Notes: generated from the letters alone by a model not told the origin. 64,000 nucleotides of DNA from Cichorium intybus (GCA_023525715.1 CM042013.1:76801494-76865493), one strand, 5' to 3'; positions 1-12,061 are shown, counted from the stretch's first letter. Numbers and translations: made by a program.

Positions 1-437
1 TATCATCCAATAAACCACATGAATTACAACATCTGACATAAATGGTTTAGAAGATGGAAATCAACATCTAATATTCCGGTCGGCAACAGTCCCTTCAACC
101 GAACACTTTCTTAAAAATATATATATCTTATAAATCATGAACACTCATCTAAATATCAAACTCCAACACGTTGACTTTTTTCGTCAAACTCTAAAGTGGT
201 AATTACAGTCTTTTCGGTAAGCCGGTTGAAAAGCCCTACAAGATTACAAATAAGTATGTAAACAAATAGACCACTTTTGGAAAATTTATTATTGAAAATT
301 CGATAGAAAATAAAATAAAAGACCTAGACATAAATATCAGGTACACTTCGATGTTCTGGTTCAAGGAAATCTTGATGGGACTCCTTATCTTGGAATCTCA
401 CAATCTAAGGAAAAAATACATGATTTAAATAGGGTAA
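1..437. other. AT-rich intergenic sequence, no gene seen
   Basis: No convincing reading frame, RNA gene or terminal repeat is visible here. The stretch is AT-rich and ends where a foldback MITE begins. Confidence 0.5.
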
Positions 438-751
438 ATGCAAGGAAATAACAACCTACTTCATTTATTTCTGTATTATAGCATCCTACTTTAGTTTCAT
501 TCTATTAAACCATTCTACTTTCGTTTTTTCTTATTATGGCATTGTAGTTTAAGACGTCTACCCAATCATAACATTGCACTTTCCATTAATTTTTATTAGG
601 ACATCATACTTTGAAAAATCTAGCTAATTATAGCAGTGCAATTGACATTGTTATAATTATGTAGATTTTTCAATATACAATGTTGTAATAGGAAAAAAAT
701 AGTAGGATGTTGTAACAGACAAATAAATGGAAGTACATTGCTAGTTCTTCC
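438..751. mobile_element. Foldback MITE, family 'GCAAGAAATA...', copy a
   Basis: The stretch begins with AATGCAAGGAAATAAC and ends with the inverted counterpart AAGTACATTGCTAGTTCTTCC. Between them ATTATAGCATCCTACTTT on the left is answered by AGTAGGATGTTGTAACAGAC on the right, so the whole unit can fold back on itself. The same family recurs at about 42429-42652, 51571-51869, 51981-52240 and 52364-52677. There is no coding capacity; a small minus-strand frame at 620-859 is incidental. The superfamily is not determined because a clear target duplication is not visible. Confidence 0.65.
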
Positions 752-1579
752 AACTAGTACATTAAAGTTTGGGTATAGAAGTTTGGAGTCAATTGCATTT
801 GTGGACCCCGAGTGTAGTCGATTTTTATAATTTTTGGTCCCTAAAAGTTCTCTTTGCAACTTCGGTCCTTATTTGATGTTTTGTAACGTTGTTGGTCCCC
901 ATGCCAAGTAATATGACATTTTGGGACCAAAACTATAAAAGTTAGTAAAACTCAAGGACCAAAAGCAACCATTTTAATTTGAACATGGAACAGAAAACTT
1001 ACAAATTAATCTTTATTCCCATCAAAACTTGGATAAGAAAGTTTGGAGTGTATTACATTTTTTGGTCCTTAAGTATAGTCGATTTTTGCAATTTTGGTCC
1101 CAAAAAGATTTCTCTTGCAACTTTGGTCCTTCTTTGAGGTTATTGGTCTGTGTTCCAAGTAAATTTGGGCCCAAATTTGGAAGAATCACCTACACTTGAG
1201 GACCAAAACTGTTCATTTTACTTTACACATGGACTAAAAAGGTTACAACAACCTCATATAAGGACCAAAATTACAAGAGAAAAGTTACTGGGACCAACAT
1301 TTCAGAAGACAACTATTCTCAGGGACCAAACCTTTAATTTACTCAAAAGTTTTAAACTTGCCTTTCTACAATCTTTTTCATCTCGATGGAATATTCTCTT
1401 TTATCTATTTGGGCACATATTCTCTAACATTAGGGCCTCTTGAGATGTTAAGAACACGCTTTTGTAGATAACACATTAACACCTAAAATATCAATCAAGA
1501 AATAAGTAAATAATATGTCACGTCTATTTAGAAGGATAGAAAAATTAGCATTCTAGAATCCAAATACACAACACATAAC
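752..1579. repeat. Two diverged 'TTTGGTCCC' repeat copies
   Basis: Two related blocks, about 771-1010 and 1038-1345, each start near AGTTTGGAGT, share AGTATAGTCGATTTTTGCAA-like and ATTTTGGTCCC segments, and end with the inverted GGGACCAAA motif. This is the organisation of a palindromic non-autonomous DNA element present twice in a row. A 97-codon plus-strand frame at 1150-1443 lies inside the repeat and looks incidental. From 1350 to 1579 nothing further is recognised. Confidence 0.45.
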
Positions 1580-2351
1580 TGATGGGTTCTATGCAAACTA
1601 TAAACTTAAATCTCTTAAGTTCACAGGCACCCTAATAAGATCTATGTTTTCACTATTGAATCTATACCTAAGAACATAAGGTATATAATCAAAAATATAT
1701 TCTAAAATAGTTTAGAATTTCATACCTTCAAAGCTTTGGAAGCAAGCACCACAAGTGTCGTGCCTCTAATGGCTCACATCCAAAACCAAGCAAGCAAGAA
1801 ACAAAAGAGAAGAAAGAGGGACTCTTTAGGAGTTTGCATGAATATAAGGGGGTATGGGGGCCTCTATTTATAGCCCAAGACTGATAAGTGACAAGGTATA
1901 TTACTGCCTTATTTGAATTCCTGATATGATAAGGCTTTTATCATATAATTCAAATTGCTTATCATTACCATAAATAGACCATGTATCCATATATGGTGAT
2001 TTTCAAATTCTTAAGGCCTAAGCAAGCCTTAAATTAATTCACCACATGTACAACCCATAATTGTCCATTGCTCAACTATTGAACAATTACAATTCAGCCC
2101 TGTACTTTTAATTAATCCAATTAATCCCAAAATTAATTCTAATTAATTTCTGATTAATCATTAATTAAATATTATGATTTCTAATTAATATATTATCCTC
2201 ATAATATATTAATAAATCAATCTCTCTCTCTCTATCTCTTTATAAGTTATCTTGTCCTTTGTTGGTTTTGAGGGCAACCCAAAAGAACTGTGATCTCATC
2301 AATCAAGTATATTCCTAAATTATAGTCATGGATTAGACACCTAATCCAACA
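1580..2351 (-). repeat. 3' LTR of TR-GAG copy A
   Basis: Direct repeat of 8078-8847. It starts (plus strand) TGATGGGTTCTATGC and ends CACCTAATCCAACA, the reverse complement of a TGTTGGATTAGG LTR start. It is immediately followed by the reverse complement of a purine tract. Confidence 0.85.
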
Positions 2352-2362
2352 GTCTCCCACTT
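2352..2362 (-). other. Polypurine tract of copy A
   Basis: On the minus strand AAGTGGGAGAC directly abuts the 3' LTR; the same tract occurs at the same place in copies B and D. It would prime plus-strand DNA synthesis. Confidence 0.7.
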
Positions 2363-4031
2363 GGATAAGTCTATGACTATAATTCAATATAGCTTCTAAA
2401 TTGACCAACAAATTGTAGTTTCCAAAAGCCGCTGCCAAACTCTGACCCAGTCAGTTACGTGTCCTTAGATAAGTGATCAAATGACACTCCGTTCTACTGG
2501 ATATCATTCGAACTTGAGACATGGATTCCTGATTTGTGATGATATAGGACTTCTAATTGAACACATCAATTTAGTCCTGGCTGGCCAGCATTAAGTCAAC
2601 ACCAAATCACCGAGGGGCCCACAGATATCGCTTTTCCCATTAGGGCAAAAGGAATGAATAAACTTCGACTCATATGCTTGTGTCTTTTACTCATCAAATC
2701 GCGCACAACAATACGTTTTATAACATCGAGTTACCGTTGCGTTTTCGCATTATCAATGCACAACCGACTTGTAAATTTCAACTCATATGTCTCCGTTTCA
2801 AGATCATAAGATATTATCGTCTCAGAATTACTCGTGATATAATCCATGAAGTAATTCTCTGAGCGTGGGTTTCTCCAATACTATTGCTATGTCTAACTCC
2901 TTAGACATTCTACAATTCAATTCATGACAATCTTAATTCACTACTTACTTTTGAAAGTATGAACGACTGTGGAATTTTGAATAATCAAATTATTCGGCAA
3001 GTAAAACATGCAAAAGCGAAACAATGATCTGACAGGTAGCTACTCCTGCTTATTACCAAGTCTCCACGAGGTAATCACCAAATCAAATTTATTATAATAC
3101 TGTTATATATATGTTTCTTGGTTTCTATTAAACTTTCAATTAAGATTTAGGTGTCTATATACCCAAAATGACCTTCACTCTTTCCATGTATCCACAATGT
3201 CATACATTGATACACATTATTGTAGATAATCCGATCGGATACTTTTCTGACGATATCTCAATACGTCATCTTGTCTTTCTCTCTCGTAACTCCATTCCGG
3301 AAATGGTGGTGTGTACTATGACTCTTCATAGTTCTAGGGTTCTAAGACGATTTCAAGGTGTTTATGATGTGCCGATGAGCCACACGCACTCCATGAAAAT
3401 ACCAATGAAACTCCTTTACCATGAAGTCCCACACACTGATGTCAATAATTACAAACTTGAAACTCCTTTCAAATTATTATTACATTCACCCCATTCATGA
3501 TAATCCGTCCAGTATCCTAAGCCATGTGGTATCCTGAATCCAACTTACCTCGCTCTAAGCATTAAGTCATTAGGATAAGTCCATGATACTTATGATCAAT
3601 CCAATTTGCATAAGCTCATGGGATCAGATCTATTTTATTCCAAACCTTTTCAGAATCCCTACGTCATTACTTTCGGAAACTCTTTCCTGTTGGAGACATA
3701 CATCTTGAATCTTACCAAGATCATACTAATACTGACAGGGTCTATACCGGTGATTTCATATATCTAATAGATAATTGTGACTATGTGAGTGTGTTGTACC
3801 TTCTTTATATCTTTCATGCCAAGTCATCACACTTTACGATGATAGGAAACTCCTTTCCTAGGGTTATGTATCTTGAATCTCATCAAAATCATATTGGTAG
3901 AGTTTTCGTCTATCCAATAGATGTTTGCAACCACTTGAGTACGTTGTATCTCTTTTAAGTCTTTCATAGTGAATCAGCTCTCAATGCCAAGTCATTACAC
4001 TTTGTAATGATAAAAGACATTTCCTAGAAAT

Positions 4032-4165
4032 AGTATGTTTTTTTGGAACGGCAAATATAATCCTATCTAACCTACTACTAAATTACACCTACATTTCCAC
4101 ATATGCCTCTAGCGAGGCTTGAACCCTCAACCTCAAGGAGGGAGGGCAACACCGGTGCCTTTTGC
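4032..4165 (-). mobile_element. tRNA-derived SINE inserted in copy A
   Basis: On the minus strand the segment runs from a GGCACCGGTGTTGCC head through GAGGTTGAGGGTTCAAGCC, which contains a good RNA polymerase III B-box (GGGTTCAAGCC at 4116-4126), to a tail GCCGTTCC followed by a run of A. A tRNA-like head, B-box and A-rich tail are the SINE pattern. The corresponding place in copies B and D lacks it, so it arrived after these copies diverged. Some host sequence around the site is missing relative to copy D, so the duplication cannot be read. Confidence 0.7.
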
Positions 4166-5339
4166 ATATTCTGAGAATCCAAAGTCCAAACTTCTGACAT
4201 AATCATAGGACTCTTTGAGACTATTCACAAAATCCAAACTTTTGGCATATTTTGAGAATCTGAAGATCCTTTCGTGCGAGGTGCCCGTAAGACGAATCTC
4301 CAAGGCTATGTACCTTTTGTATCGGCATGTTCAAAACCCTTTTGATTGTTTCTTACACGCAACCCTTGTGTTTTTCAATTTAAGGAAAGCGGTTCAGATC
4401 ATCCAATCCTGCTATGACTCATGAAGTGCAGTTATAGCAAACACTATCCTTTTAGATTTGTTTTTGCTCAGTTGAGAGCGTCTCTCTCAAAATCAATCTC
4501 ATGATTCTGAGTATCTCTTCACTCAACCATTCTTGTTCAGAATGTATGTACATTTCTATCTATGTTGCTCTCTTTTGATGATTCAATTACTCCCACTGGT
4601 TCTTAGGCCAGATGTAAAATCAGTCAAATCATCACATAAACCGAGTCTCGTCCTTAGGTTCTCTTGTTTGGTAGCCATCAGGCTTACTAATTCTTCCAAG
4701 TAGTAGGATTGCATATCCGTACCATCTTAGTGTTTTACCACTAATCGGTATGTCACCCAGATCATAACACTTTATGATGGTGACTAATACTACTGGTTTG
4801 CGAAGAGAAGAGTATGTCAGGTTTAACGGGAATCCGATTCCTGGTCGAGTCCTAGTGGTGACTAGAGGATCTTTCACTTGGCTGATCCTTGAACTCTTTC
4901 AGGATCACTCTTGCTCCCACTGTTTCCTTAGAATGTGAGTTCCTTCTAAAGGTACTTGTGGGATGGCCAATGAAACGACACTGCTGATTAGGTTCAGGCT
5001 TATTACGAGGTTCTTCTGAATGCTACAAGACCCTGGACCCTTTATGTACAAGTAGGGGACACGCCCATCTTTACACTTCAGACAGTGTCTATGAAACATA
5101 CTAAGTCTAAGATGTGGTCGGAATGTGGATTTACGCTCTGACTGGTTGAATATCTAATTTATCGAAAACTAATTGGAAGTATATCTAATACATCAGGGAT
5201 CGAATCATTTCGACCAATGCTCAATCTTCTTCCCTAAGACACATTATAACCATTAATGTTGGAAGAGAAATAACTGTGAAACATTTTCTCAGTTAATGTT
5301 CTTACTCAGATTTTGTTGATCTTATCCTTCCTTTAATGT

Positions 5340-5386
5340 CCTTGAACAGTTCAAGGTTTCAATCAATCACTTATTCTGATAAGTGA
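5340..5386. other. Two perfect hairpins in copy A interior
   Basis: CCTTGAA-CAG-TTCAAGG (5340-5356) and TCACTTAT-TCTG-ATAAGTGA (5367-5386) are perfect short hairpins. Both have counterparts at the same relative place in copies B (CGCTTAT/ATAAGCG, 13597-13614) and D (CTTAT/ATAAG, 32288-32301). Confidence 0.75.
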
Positions 5387-5555
5387 AGTCATATTTGTCA
5401 TACTGATTGGCAAATATTATGAAATATAACTAATTGTGTTTTATTTGCATATTTGAGCAATTCACTAATGTGACTGTTGCTCATAATCTTAATGTCTTTT
5501 ACATCTCCATGTAAATTTATAACTTTCTTAACTTGTTCAAGATCTGCATTCATCA

Positions 5556-5714
5556 CTTGACTCTAAGCCAACCGATTTCAAAATCCTATCCATTGGATCT
5601 TTGGGTGATACATTGCTTGCAAAAATCAATTTTTATTAAGACCTCACTTCATCATGTGACTTAAGTCAAATGATTCCAAAGTCCTGTCCACCTGGACCTT
5701 TGGTTGAAGCGATT
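5556..5714 (-). repeat. Two ~98-bp palindrome-bearing units (copy A)
   Basis: Two related units each carry a small palindrome of the type NTCCAnnTGGAN (ATCCATTGGAT, then GTCCACCTGGAC) and a TGACTtaAGTCA-type palindrome. Copy B has two units (13266-13440) and copy D three (31862-32120). Confidence 0.7.
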
Positions 5715-6091
5715 CTTATTAAAATCTAACTTTAACAATCATATAACACAATTCATAAATCCAACACACTTTGGATGCATCAACATTCAAGTTATTACTA
5801 TTTATGCAATAAACCATTCATACAACATTTCAATGATATTTAAACAACCATTTTTAATAGAAAATCGACATTTTATTAAATCAAAATATCCTCAAACAAT
5901 GTACTATATGATAACAGTGTCATATGCATATACAAACTAATAACAAAATAAAATATCTAACTAAACATCAAAACTGCACGAGCTCGTGATCCAATCAGAA
6001 TGTGCTCTTATGCATCAATGTCCGGCATCCTACTGAGTCCCTGCATACAAAGCAAACATGACAATCACATCTTGTATCAAGGAATTAAGGA

Positions 6092-6917
6092 TCAGGAGTT
6101 TTGAGTTTTAGTTATGCCTGAGTTGCCAAACAATTTGGCTTTGGAGCATTTTCCAATCTTTCTGTGACTATATCCGTCCATGTGGATTCTCAGTTTGAGA
6201 CATCTCATAACTGGTCTAGAAGATTTGGATCGTTTCTTGATGCGTCTCATCTCTGGACTCAATCCCGAAGTAGCTGAATTAGTGGAACCATGCATCTTAA
6301 TGAACGACTTGTACAAAGTCAACATTGAACGCATTTCCATGATGGTCCTGTCCTGGTTTCCCTTCATGTACATCTGGATGAACAGACCTACCGGCTAGTC
6401 AAGATGTTGATGCTCAACTCTTGATTCATAGGGTGACCAAGTATATAAAGTTCACCTAGGTATCCCTCAATCATGAGAACATGCGAACCAATGCTACTTC
6501 CTTCTTTTAGCTTGCACTTTCCAAGCTTTTTGAAGATCCTAGCTCGTTCCTCTTCAACCGGCTTTCGGAACTCTTCCTCGACCACCAGTGTTAACTCATT
6601 TGGCCCCAGGAATTCAAAATCCCTGCGGATGGTGGGGTCAATGGTTAACAACATGAGGCTACGAACTTCTTCGGACTCATCAATCAAGACATCATGCTCA
6701 TCACAAAGATGTTATGTGATGCCATGCTTCGGTAGAATGGGTAGCAATCACTCAATCAGATATGGCTTGCCAGCAAAACTGAGAACCATTCTCCATTTGC
6801 GAAGCCATTCTACACAGTTCAGGCCAGTCAGCCTTTCCATATTCAACAGATATTTTCTAAAGCTTTCAGAAATGGTGATGGAGGAGAAGGAGGATAATTG
6901 ACACTAGCTTTAGACAT
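6092..6917 (-). pseudogene. gag: Broken Copia-type gag of copy A
   Basis: The minus-strand frame would start at ATG 6917 and encode a Gag-like capsid precursor of about 265 residues. Readable segments are LMLLTIDPTIRRDFEFLGP, then EEERARIFKKLGKCKLKEGS and IGELY-like sequence at 6388-6687, continuing in another frame at 6092-6373 with MEMRSMLTLYKSF and TSGLSPEMRRIKK. At least two frameshifts and an early stop interrupt it. The same protein is recognisable at 30637-31428 (copy D) and 12062-12990 (copy B). The family is the retrotransposon Gag group found in Copia elements. No zinc knuckle is visible in what remains. Confidence 0.75.
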
Positions 6918-7009
6918 CTATCAGAATTTACTAGTTTAATAGTTTTCCTTATAAATAATTACCCAATTAATATTTAATAAGGCTAAGACCCAAAATGCCC
7001 CAACTATTG

Positions 7010-7356
7010 TGTGAAGCGGGATGCCGTAATCACAACATAATGGTCATTAAGGTAGATATACATTTATCAATTTCAGTCTTATGAAATTCCTAGATCTGTG
7101 AGATTTATTGACCAAGGTCAATGGCATGTTTAATCTCCGATTATGCTATTCTATTTGAGACTAGGATGCCGAGGATCACAAATAAGATGTGAATAACCAT
7201 GCAAATGGCTCGGTAACCTCAATGTCCTTTATCATCTCAAATTGATGTGTCGGTAAACCACACACGCTCCATCAACAATGATAATTCATGAGATCCCAAT
7301 TACCACTCTTTATGAATCCCTATTAGTGTTTCGGTTAACAACACACGCTCCACTAA
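7010..7356 (-). other. Hairpin modules of copy A (TGTGA and GAGCG types)
   Basis: In minus-strand sense there are: TGTGA...TCACA around a loop with CGGCATCCC (arms 7010-7014 and 7030-7034); a TTTGTGA-type module around CTCGGCATCC (7154-7182, one arm mismatch); TTGATG...CATCAA around GAGCGTGTGTGG (7242-7275); and TTAGTG...CACTAA around the same loop (7322-7356). Each has a counterpart in copies B and D. Confidence 0.75.
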
Positions 7357-8064
7357 CGATTCATAAAGTGTAATGTGCAATTTCATGGGTTAGCATACTT
7401 TTCACATTTTCCTAAAGTAACTAGATTGGGATTTTAAGGTTCTAGTACTTTTGTCTAATAGCATTATACTTTTAACGACACTCCACTGATCAAAGAAGCG
7501 GTGGGTGAGAGTGGACACCCATTTAACCGCCATTGTATAGCCAGTTTCCTTATACCCCCTTATAGACCAGTTTTGTGAATAAGGCATACTAGCGATTTGA
7601 CTGACATAATCTTATACATATAATTAACTTTTAATAATATATATAAGATGTATTTTAAACATTTTAAAATATTTTGGTTTATCCTTTTACATTCTCGAAT
7701 TAAACTATTTAATTGAATTTAAAATTAAACCCAAATTGATTTAATTTGTATCTTTTAATTAACTATTAATTAAATTAATTAAATCATATAATGATTAATA
7801 AATTAAATTAATTAATTTCATCCTATTCCTTGTCCACAAAGTTTTCCAAAAATAAGGCCAATGGTTTCCATTTATTAAATAATCATATTTACCAAAAATG
7901 GAAAAACCCTAAAGGAGCCTTCAAATTTTCGAAAACTACATGGGTGGAGGCTAGGGTTTCTAAAACCCTAGCAAGAAGTCGACATTATGGTGGCTAGGGT
8001 TTAAGACTATTAAACCCTAATAACAATCCAACTATTATACTTATTCAACAGAAAACAGATCATA

Positions 8065-8076
8065 GCTCTGATACCA
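8065..8076 (-). other. Primer-binding site of copy A
   Basis: TGGTATCAGAGC on the minus strand, one base from the LTR end, is the standard plant primer site complementary to the 3' end of initiator methionine tRNA. Confidence 0.9.
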
Positions 8077-8077
8077 T

Positions 8078-8847
8078 TGATGGGTTCTATGCAAACTATA
8101 AACTTAAATCTCTTAAGTTCACATGCACCCTAATAGGATCTGTGTTTTCACTATTGAATCTATAACTAAGAACATAAGGTATACAATGAAAAATATATTC
8201 TAAAACAGTTTAGAATTTCATACCTTCAAAGCTTTGGAAGCAAGCACCACAACTGTCGTGCCTCTAATGGCTCACACCGAGAACCAATCCAGCAAGAAAC
8301 AAAAGAGAAGAAAGAGAGACTCCTTAGGAGTTGGCGTGAAAATAAGTTGGGTATGGGAGCCTCTATTTATAGCCCAAGGTAAGTCACAAGGCATATAACT
8401 GCCTTATTTGTTTTCCTGATATGATAAGACTTTTATCATATAATTCTAACTGCTTATCATTACCATAAATAGACCTTGTATCCATATATGGTGATTTTCG
8501 AATTCTTAAGTCCTAAGCAAACCTTAAATTCGTCCACACATGTATAGCCCATAATTGTCCATTGCTCAACTATTAAACAATTATAATTCAGCCCCTGTAC
8601 TTTTAATTAATCCAATTAATCCCAAAATTAATTCTAATTAATTTATGATTAATCATTAATTAAATATTATGATTTTCTAATTAATATATTATCATCATTA
8701 TATATTAATAAATCAATCTCTCTCTCTATCTCTCTTTATAAGTTATCTTGTCGTCTGCTGGTTTTGAGGGCTACCCAAAAGGACTGGTGATGTCATCAAT
8801 CAAGTATATTCCTAAATATAGTCATGGCTTAGACACCTAATCCAATA
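8078..8847 (-). repeat. 5' LTR of TR-GAG copy A
   Basis: Direct repeat of 1580-2351. The outer end reads TCCAATA instead of TCCAACA, so the terminal TG of the LTR has mutated. Confidence 0.85.
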
Positions 8848-8852
8848 TTAAC

Positions 8853-9429
8853 AACATAATTTTGTAAGTTAGTAACGTTTTAAGCCATAATCAAGAATAC
8901 CTCAATTTCATCCAAAATGAACCTTGAACCTCAAAAGTGAGTGTTTAGGGTGTCTACATGCACAATGTAAACCAAATCTTGTATTATCATACCTAAAAAA
9001 TTCACTCCATATCTTATTCAAAGAATATGAAGAAATTTTGATTTGTATAAAAATCTGAAAATTTGAGCATATACCTTCAATGCAGTAGGAGTCAAAAAAA
9101 TGCTGACCGGCTAATCTACTTTGTATCCCAGGCCTAAGACATTGGATGATTGTATACCTGCAAGTATATCATGCTTTAATCAATAAGCATTCCATAAAAT
9201 TTGAAATGTACCATCAATATAAAAATACACTAGTTGAAAACCAAGAACATATGTCGAGACATGTAGACAAAAAGTCTATCCTTATAAATTAAAATGGTCT
9301 GTTTCACTGCAACAGTAGTAGCAATCACCCAAATCTAATTATGTTTTTTTATCATGGCTTATAAACTGATTTTGATTAGCATGACCTCCTTAGGGTGTGT
9401 TTAGATAAGCTTATTTAGCTCATAAGCAC
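8853..9429. other. Unassigned intergenic sequence with a possible MITE end
   Basis: No gene is seen. At 9390 the sequence TTA followed by GGGTGTGTTTAGATAAGC resembles the left end of a TTA-duplicating Tourist/Harbinger element (compare 22371 and 36295), but no matching right end was found. Confidence 0.35.
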
Positions 9430-9473
9430 TTTTGGGCAAAGATAATGAAGGGTAAAACGGTCATTTACTCCAT

Positions 9474-9927
9474 TCATTCGGTCCAAAAAAGAAAAGTCTT
9501 TAAGCATACAAAACTTAAGAAATATGTGGTTGTGAAGGATGGTAAGAAGGGACGGGAGCTGATTGTTGAACTGGTTGAGGATTCTGACTCGGAGCAATCT
9601 GTGGTACCGAAGCATTCTGATTGTTTGCATGTATCATGTAGATAGGCTGCTGAGTTGCTTGTTGGTACTGAACGAGTTGTTGGTCCTCCAAGTTGTAGTT
9701 GTTGCTGATTGCCCTTTATATTATGTTCCTGTCCTACAAGATTATTATAAAGTCGGTACATATTGTAGGTTTTTAGTTTCCCCGAGTCTTGAAGAATCAT
9801 TTTGACTGGCATCCAGTCCTTTCCGAGTCCTTCAAGGAATCGGAGATTGATTTCCTGATTGGACCTTTCTGCTCCTGAACTCGGGAGTCTTGTGACGATT
9901 ATGGAGAAGCGGGTGAATGCATGTCTC
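9474..9927 (-). pseudogene. gag: Copia gag of element C, C-terminal part
   Basis: Minus-strand translation gives LRHAFTRFSIIVTRL, then SNQEINLRFLEGLGKDW and MILQDSGKLKTYNMYRLYNN, the helical Gag core (UBN2-like) of plant Copia retrotransposons. It is the downstream half of the gag whose upstream half is at 19596-20048. The sequence after the GQE segment becomes Ser/Thr-rich and loses similarity, and there is no CCHC knuckle. It cannot make a functional capsid because it is separated from its start by 9.7 kb. Confidence 0.75.
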
Positions 9928-9932
9928 AATGT
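9928..9932. other. Target duplication AATGT (left) of copy B
   Basis: AATGT lies directly before the LTR start at 9933 and again directly after the LTR end at 19591-19595. This is a perfect 5-bp duplication, as expected for a Copia-type integrase. Confidence 0.9.
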
Positions 9933-10309
9933 TGTTGGATTAGGTGTCTAAGCCACGACTAATAATTTGTATTTACCTAATTGATAGTAGAAAAGTCCAT
10001 TTGGGTTGCCCTCATAGCTAGAGGTTGAACAGAAAAACCGAGAGAGAGAAAGGTTGATTTATTATGTGATTAATAAATCAATAGAATAAAATAAATAGTT
10101 TATTAATATATTATGGTGATAATATATTAATTAGCAACTATATTAATTAATTAGAAATTAATCTGGAATTAATTGGAATTAATTTGGGGATTAATTGAAT
10201 TAATTAAAGATGCAGTGGCTGATTTGTAATTGTTCAATAGTTGAACAATAGATAATTATAGTATATATATGGAGAACGAAAATTAGGATATTTATATCCA
10301 TAATTTCCG

Positions 10310-10312
<3 letters not shown>

Positions 10313-10398
<86 letters not shown>
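10313..10398. repeat. (TA)n microsatellite in copy B 5' LTR
   Basis: About 86 bp of uninterrupted TA. The other LTR of the same element carries an even longer tract that was the landing site of a DNA element. Confidence 0.95.
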
Positions 10399-10401
<3 letters not shown>

Positions 10402-10470
10402 GTTTGAATTTAAAGATAAAAGGTTTATCCGGTTTGAATTTGAATAAGGCTTATCTGTTAAACCCTTGAG

Positions 10471-10480
10471 GCTATAAATA
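10471..10480 (+). promoter_or_regulatory. TATA box in copy B LTR
   Basis: CTATAAATAG followed by GGAGCCCC; the same core occurs in the 3' LTR at about 19293 and in both LTRs of copy D near 28986 and 35650. It probably positions LTR transcription. Confidence 0.7.
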
Positions 10481-10769
10481 GGGAGCCCCATTACCCCATA
10501 AGACCACGAAATTTTAAGGATTTTTCTCCCTCTCTCTGGTTTTTTCGAGTTCCCTAGCTTCTTGGTGTGACTCCATTTGAGGCAGGGCATTTGCGTTGCT
10601 TAGCTTGCAAGAAACAACTAAAAGGTTAGTTTTTCTTTATTATTTCTTTTAGTAATTTTTGTTTGGCCTTTAGGAATTATTATATGTTCAAAGTTATACA
10701 ACATAGATCCAATCTAGGTTGCATGTGAACTTAGGGTTTTAGTTCATAGATTTGCAGAAAACCTTTTAG

Positions 10770-10781
10770 TGGTATCAGAGC
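10770..10781 (+). other. Primer-binding site of copy B
   Basis: TGGTATCAGAGC one base after the 5' LTR, complementary to initiator methionine tRNA. Confidence 0.9.
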
Positions 10782-11486
10782 TTTTTGGTTGTTTTCTTGT
10801 TGAACTGCTATAATTGTTTTCCTAAAAATTAGGGTTTATAGCTTCTAAACCCTAATGGGGCTGAAATCAATTTATCGTTAGGGTTTTGAAAACCCTAGCC
10901 CCTCCCCTCCTTGTTTGGCGATTTTAACAATAGGTTTTAGAAGGCTTTTTATTTTTGGTAACTTTAATTATTTAAATGGATAACCTTAAACCTATTATTT
11001 GTTAATTTCGATAATTAGGGGGTTTAAGATAGGATTAAATTAATTTGATTAATTTATGATACTTATCTTAATTTAATTAATTTAATTAATTTTTTAATTA
11101 AAAGATAATTAAGGATTTAATTAATTTAAATTTAATAGCCTTAAATTTCGAAAAATTAAAAGATAAATCCCAAAACATTTTAAATGGTTTAAAATATCAA
11201 AAGTTAATTAATTTAATTAATTGGTTAATTAAAGGATAATTAAATCGATTTTTAAAAGGTTTAATTTAATTTTAAATTTAATAGTTTAAATTCCAATAAA
11301 TTAAAAGATAAACCAAAACATTTTAAAGGATTTAAAATTCATCTTATATATATATTATAATTAAATGTTAATATTATATGTATAAGATTTAAATGGTTAG
11401 TCAAATCAATAGTAGGCCTCATTCACGAAGCTGATCTATAAAGTGGGTATAAGGAGACTGCCTATAAAATGGCAGTCTAATGGGTG

Positions 11487-11965
11487 TCCACTCTCACCCA
11501 CCGCTCGCCTGATCAGTGGAGGGTCGTTAGCCGAACGGGTTTGATAGGACCAACTTAATCTCATTAAAAGTATAATGATATTATTCAAAGTACTGGAACA
11601 GCTTAATAAAAACCCAAATCTAGTTACTTTAGGTGTGGTTCACCGGCACACCAATACGGGTTCATAAAGAGTTGCAATGGGTTTCCCAGTTGTTATCATT
11701 GTTGATGGAGCGTGTGTGGTTTACCGGCACATCAATTAGAGATGATGATTAACCCGAGAGTACCAAGCTAATTTGCATGGTTATTCACATCCAGTTTGTG
11801 ATCCTCGGCATCCCAGTCACAAACAGTGGAGCACATCCGAGATTAAACATGCCATTGAAATGTTCAATGAATCTCAACAGATCTAGGAATTTCATTAAAT
11901 GAAATTGATAAGTGTTTATCTACCTTAATGACCAATATGTTGTGATTACGGCATCCCTCTTCACA
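11487..11965 (+). other. Hairpin modules of copy B leader
   Basis: In order: TCCACT/AGTGGA (11487-11520); a half-deleted GAGCG-type module near 11635; TTGATG/CATCAA around GAGCGTGTGTGG (11702-11735); GTTTGTGA/TCACAAAC around CTCGGCATCC (11794-11824); TGTGA/TCACA around CGGCATCCC (11941-11965). All have partners in copy D at 29990-30537 and most in copy A. Confidence 0.75.
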
Positions 11966-12061
11966 CCATAGTTGGGGTATTTTGGATGCTAGCCTTGTTA
12001 AATAATAAATTGGCTATTTATTTAAAAGGATTAATTAAACTAATAAATTCAAATTTAATAT

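Larger units (their letters stand above)
1580..8847 (-). mobile_element. TR-GAG copy A: non-autonomous Copia-like LTR element (minus)
   Basis: The element is bounded by direct ~770-bp LTRs at 1580-2351 and 8078-8847. On the minus strand the LTR beginning is TGTTGGATTAGG-like and its end is GAACCCATCA. The primer-binding site TGGTATCAGAGC lies next to the 8078 LTR, which sets the orientation. The flanking 5-mers are ATAAC and TTAAC, a target duplication with one difference. The interior holds a gag remnant at 6092-6917 and about 3.7 kb without coding potential but with conserved hairpins shared with copies B and D. No integrase, reverse transcriptase or RNase H motif was found in any frame, so movement would depend on proteins supplied in trans. 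A SINE sits at about 4032-4165. Confidence 0.85.
9933..10768 (+). repeat. 5' LTR of copy B
   Basis: Begins TGTTGGATTAGGTG and ends CCTTTTA. It is longer than the 777-bp LTR of copy D because of an expanded (TA)n tract. GCTATAAATAGGGAGCCCC at about 10471-10489 is a convincing TATA box, so the LTR promoter is recognisable. Confidence 0.85.

Noticed and set aside
620..859. 79-codon minus-strand frame
   Set aside because: It spans the end of a foldback MITE and a neighbouring repeat; no motif, no splice context.
6473..6901. 142-codon plus-strand frame
   Set aside because: It is exactly antisense to the gag remnant of copy A; conserved protein similarity is on the minus strand.
9563..9805. Plus-strand frames of 66-80 codons
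   Set aside because: Antisense to the gag of element C.
10312..10590. 92-codon frame with a long Ile-Tyr run
   Set aside because: Produced by the (TA)n microsatellite; the same happens at 19104-19313, 49475-49842 and 63278-63583.
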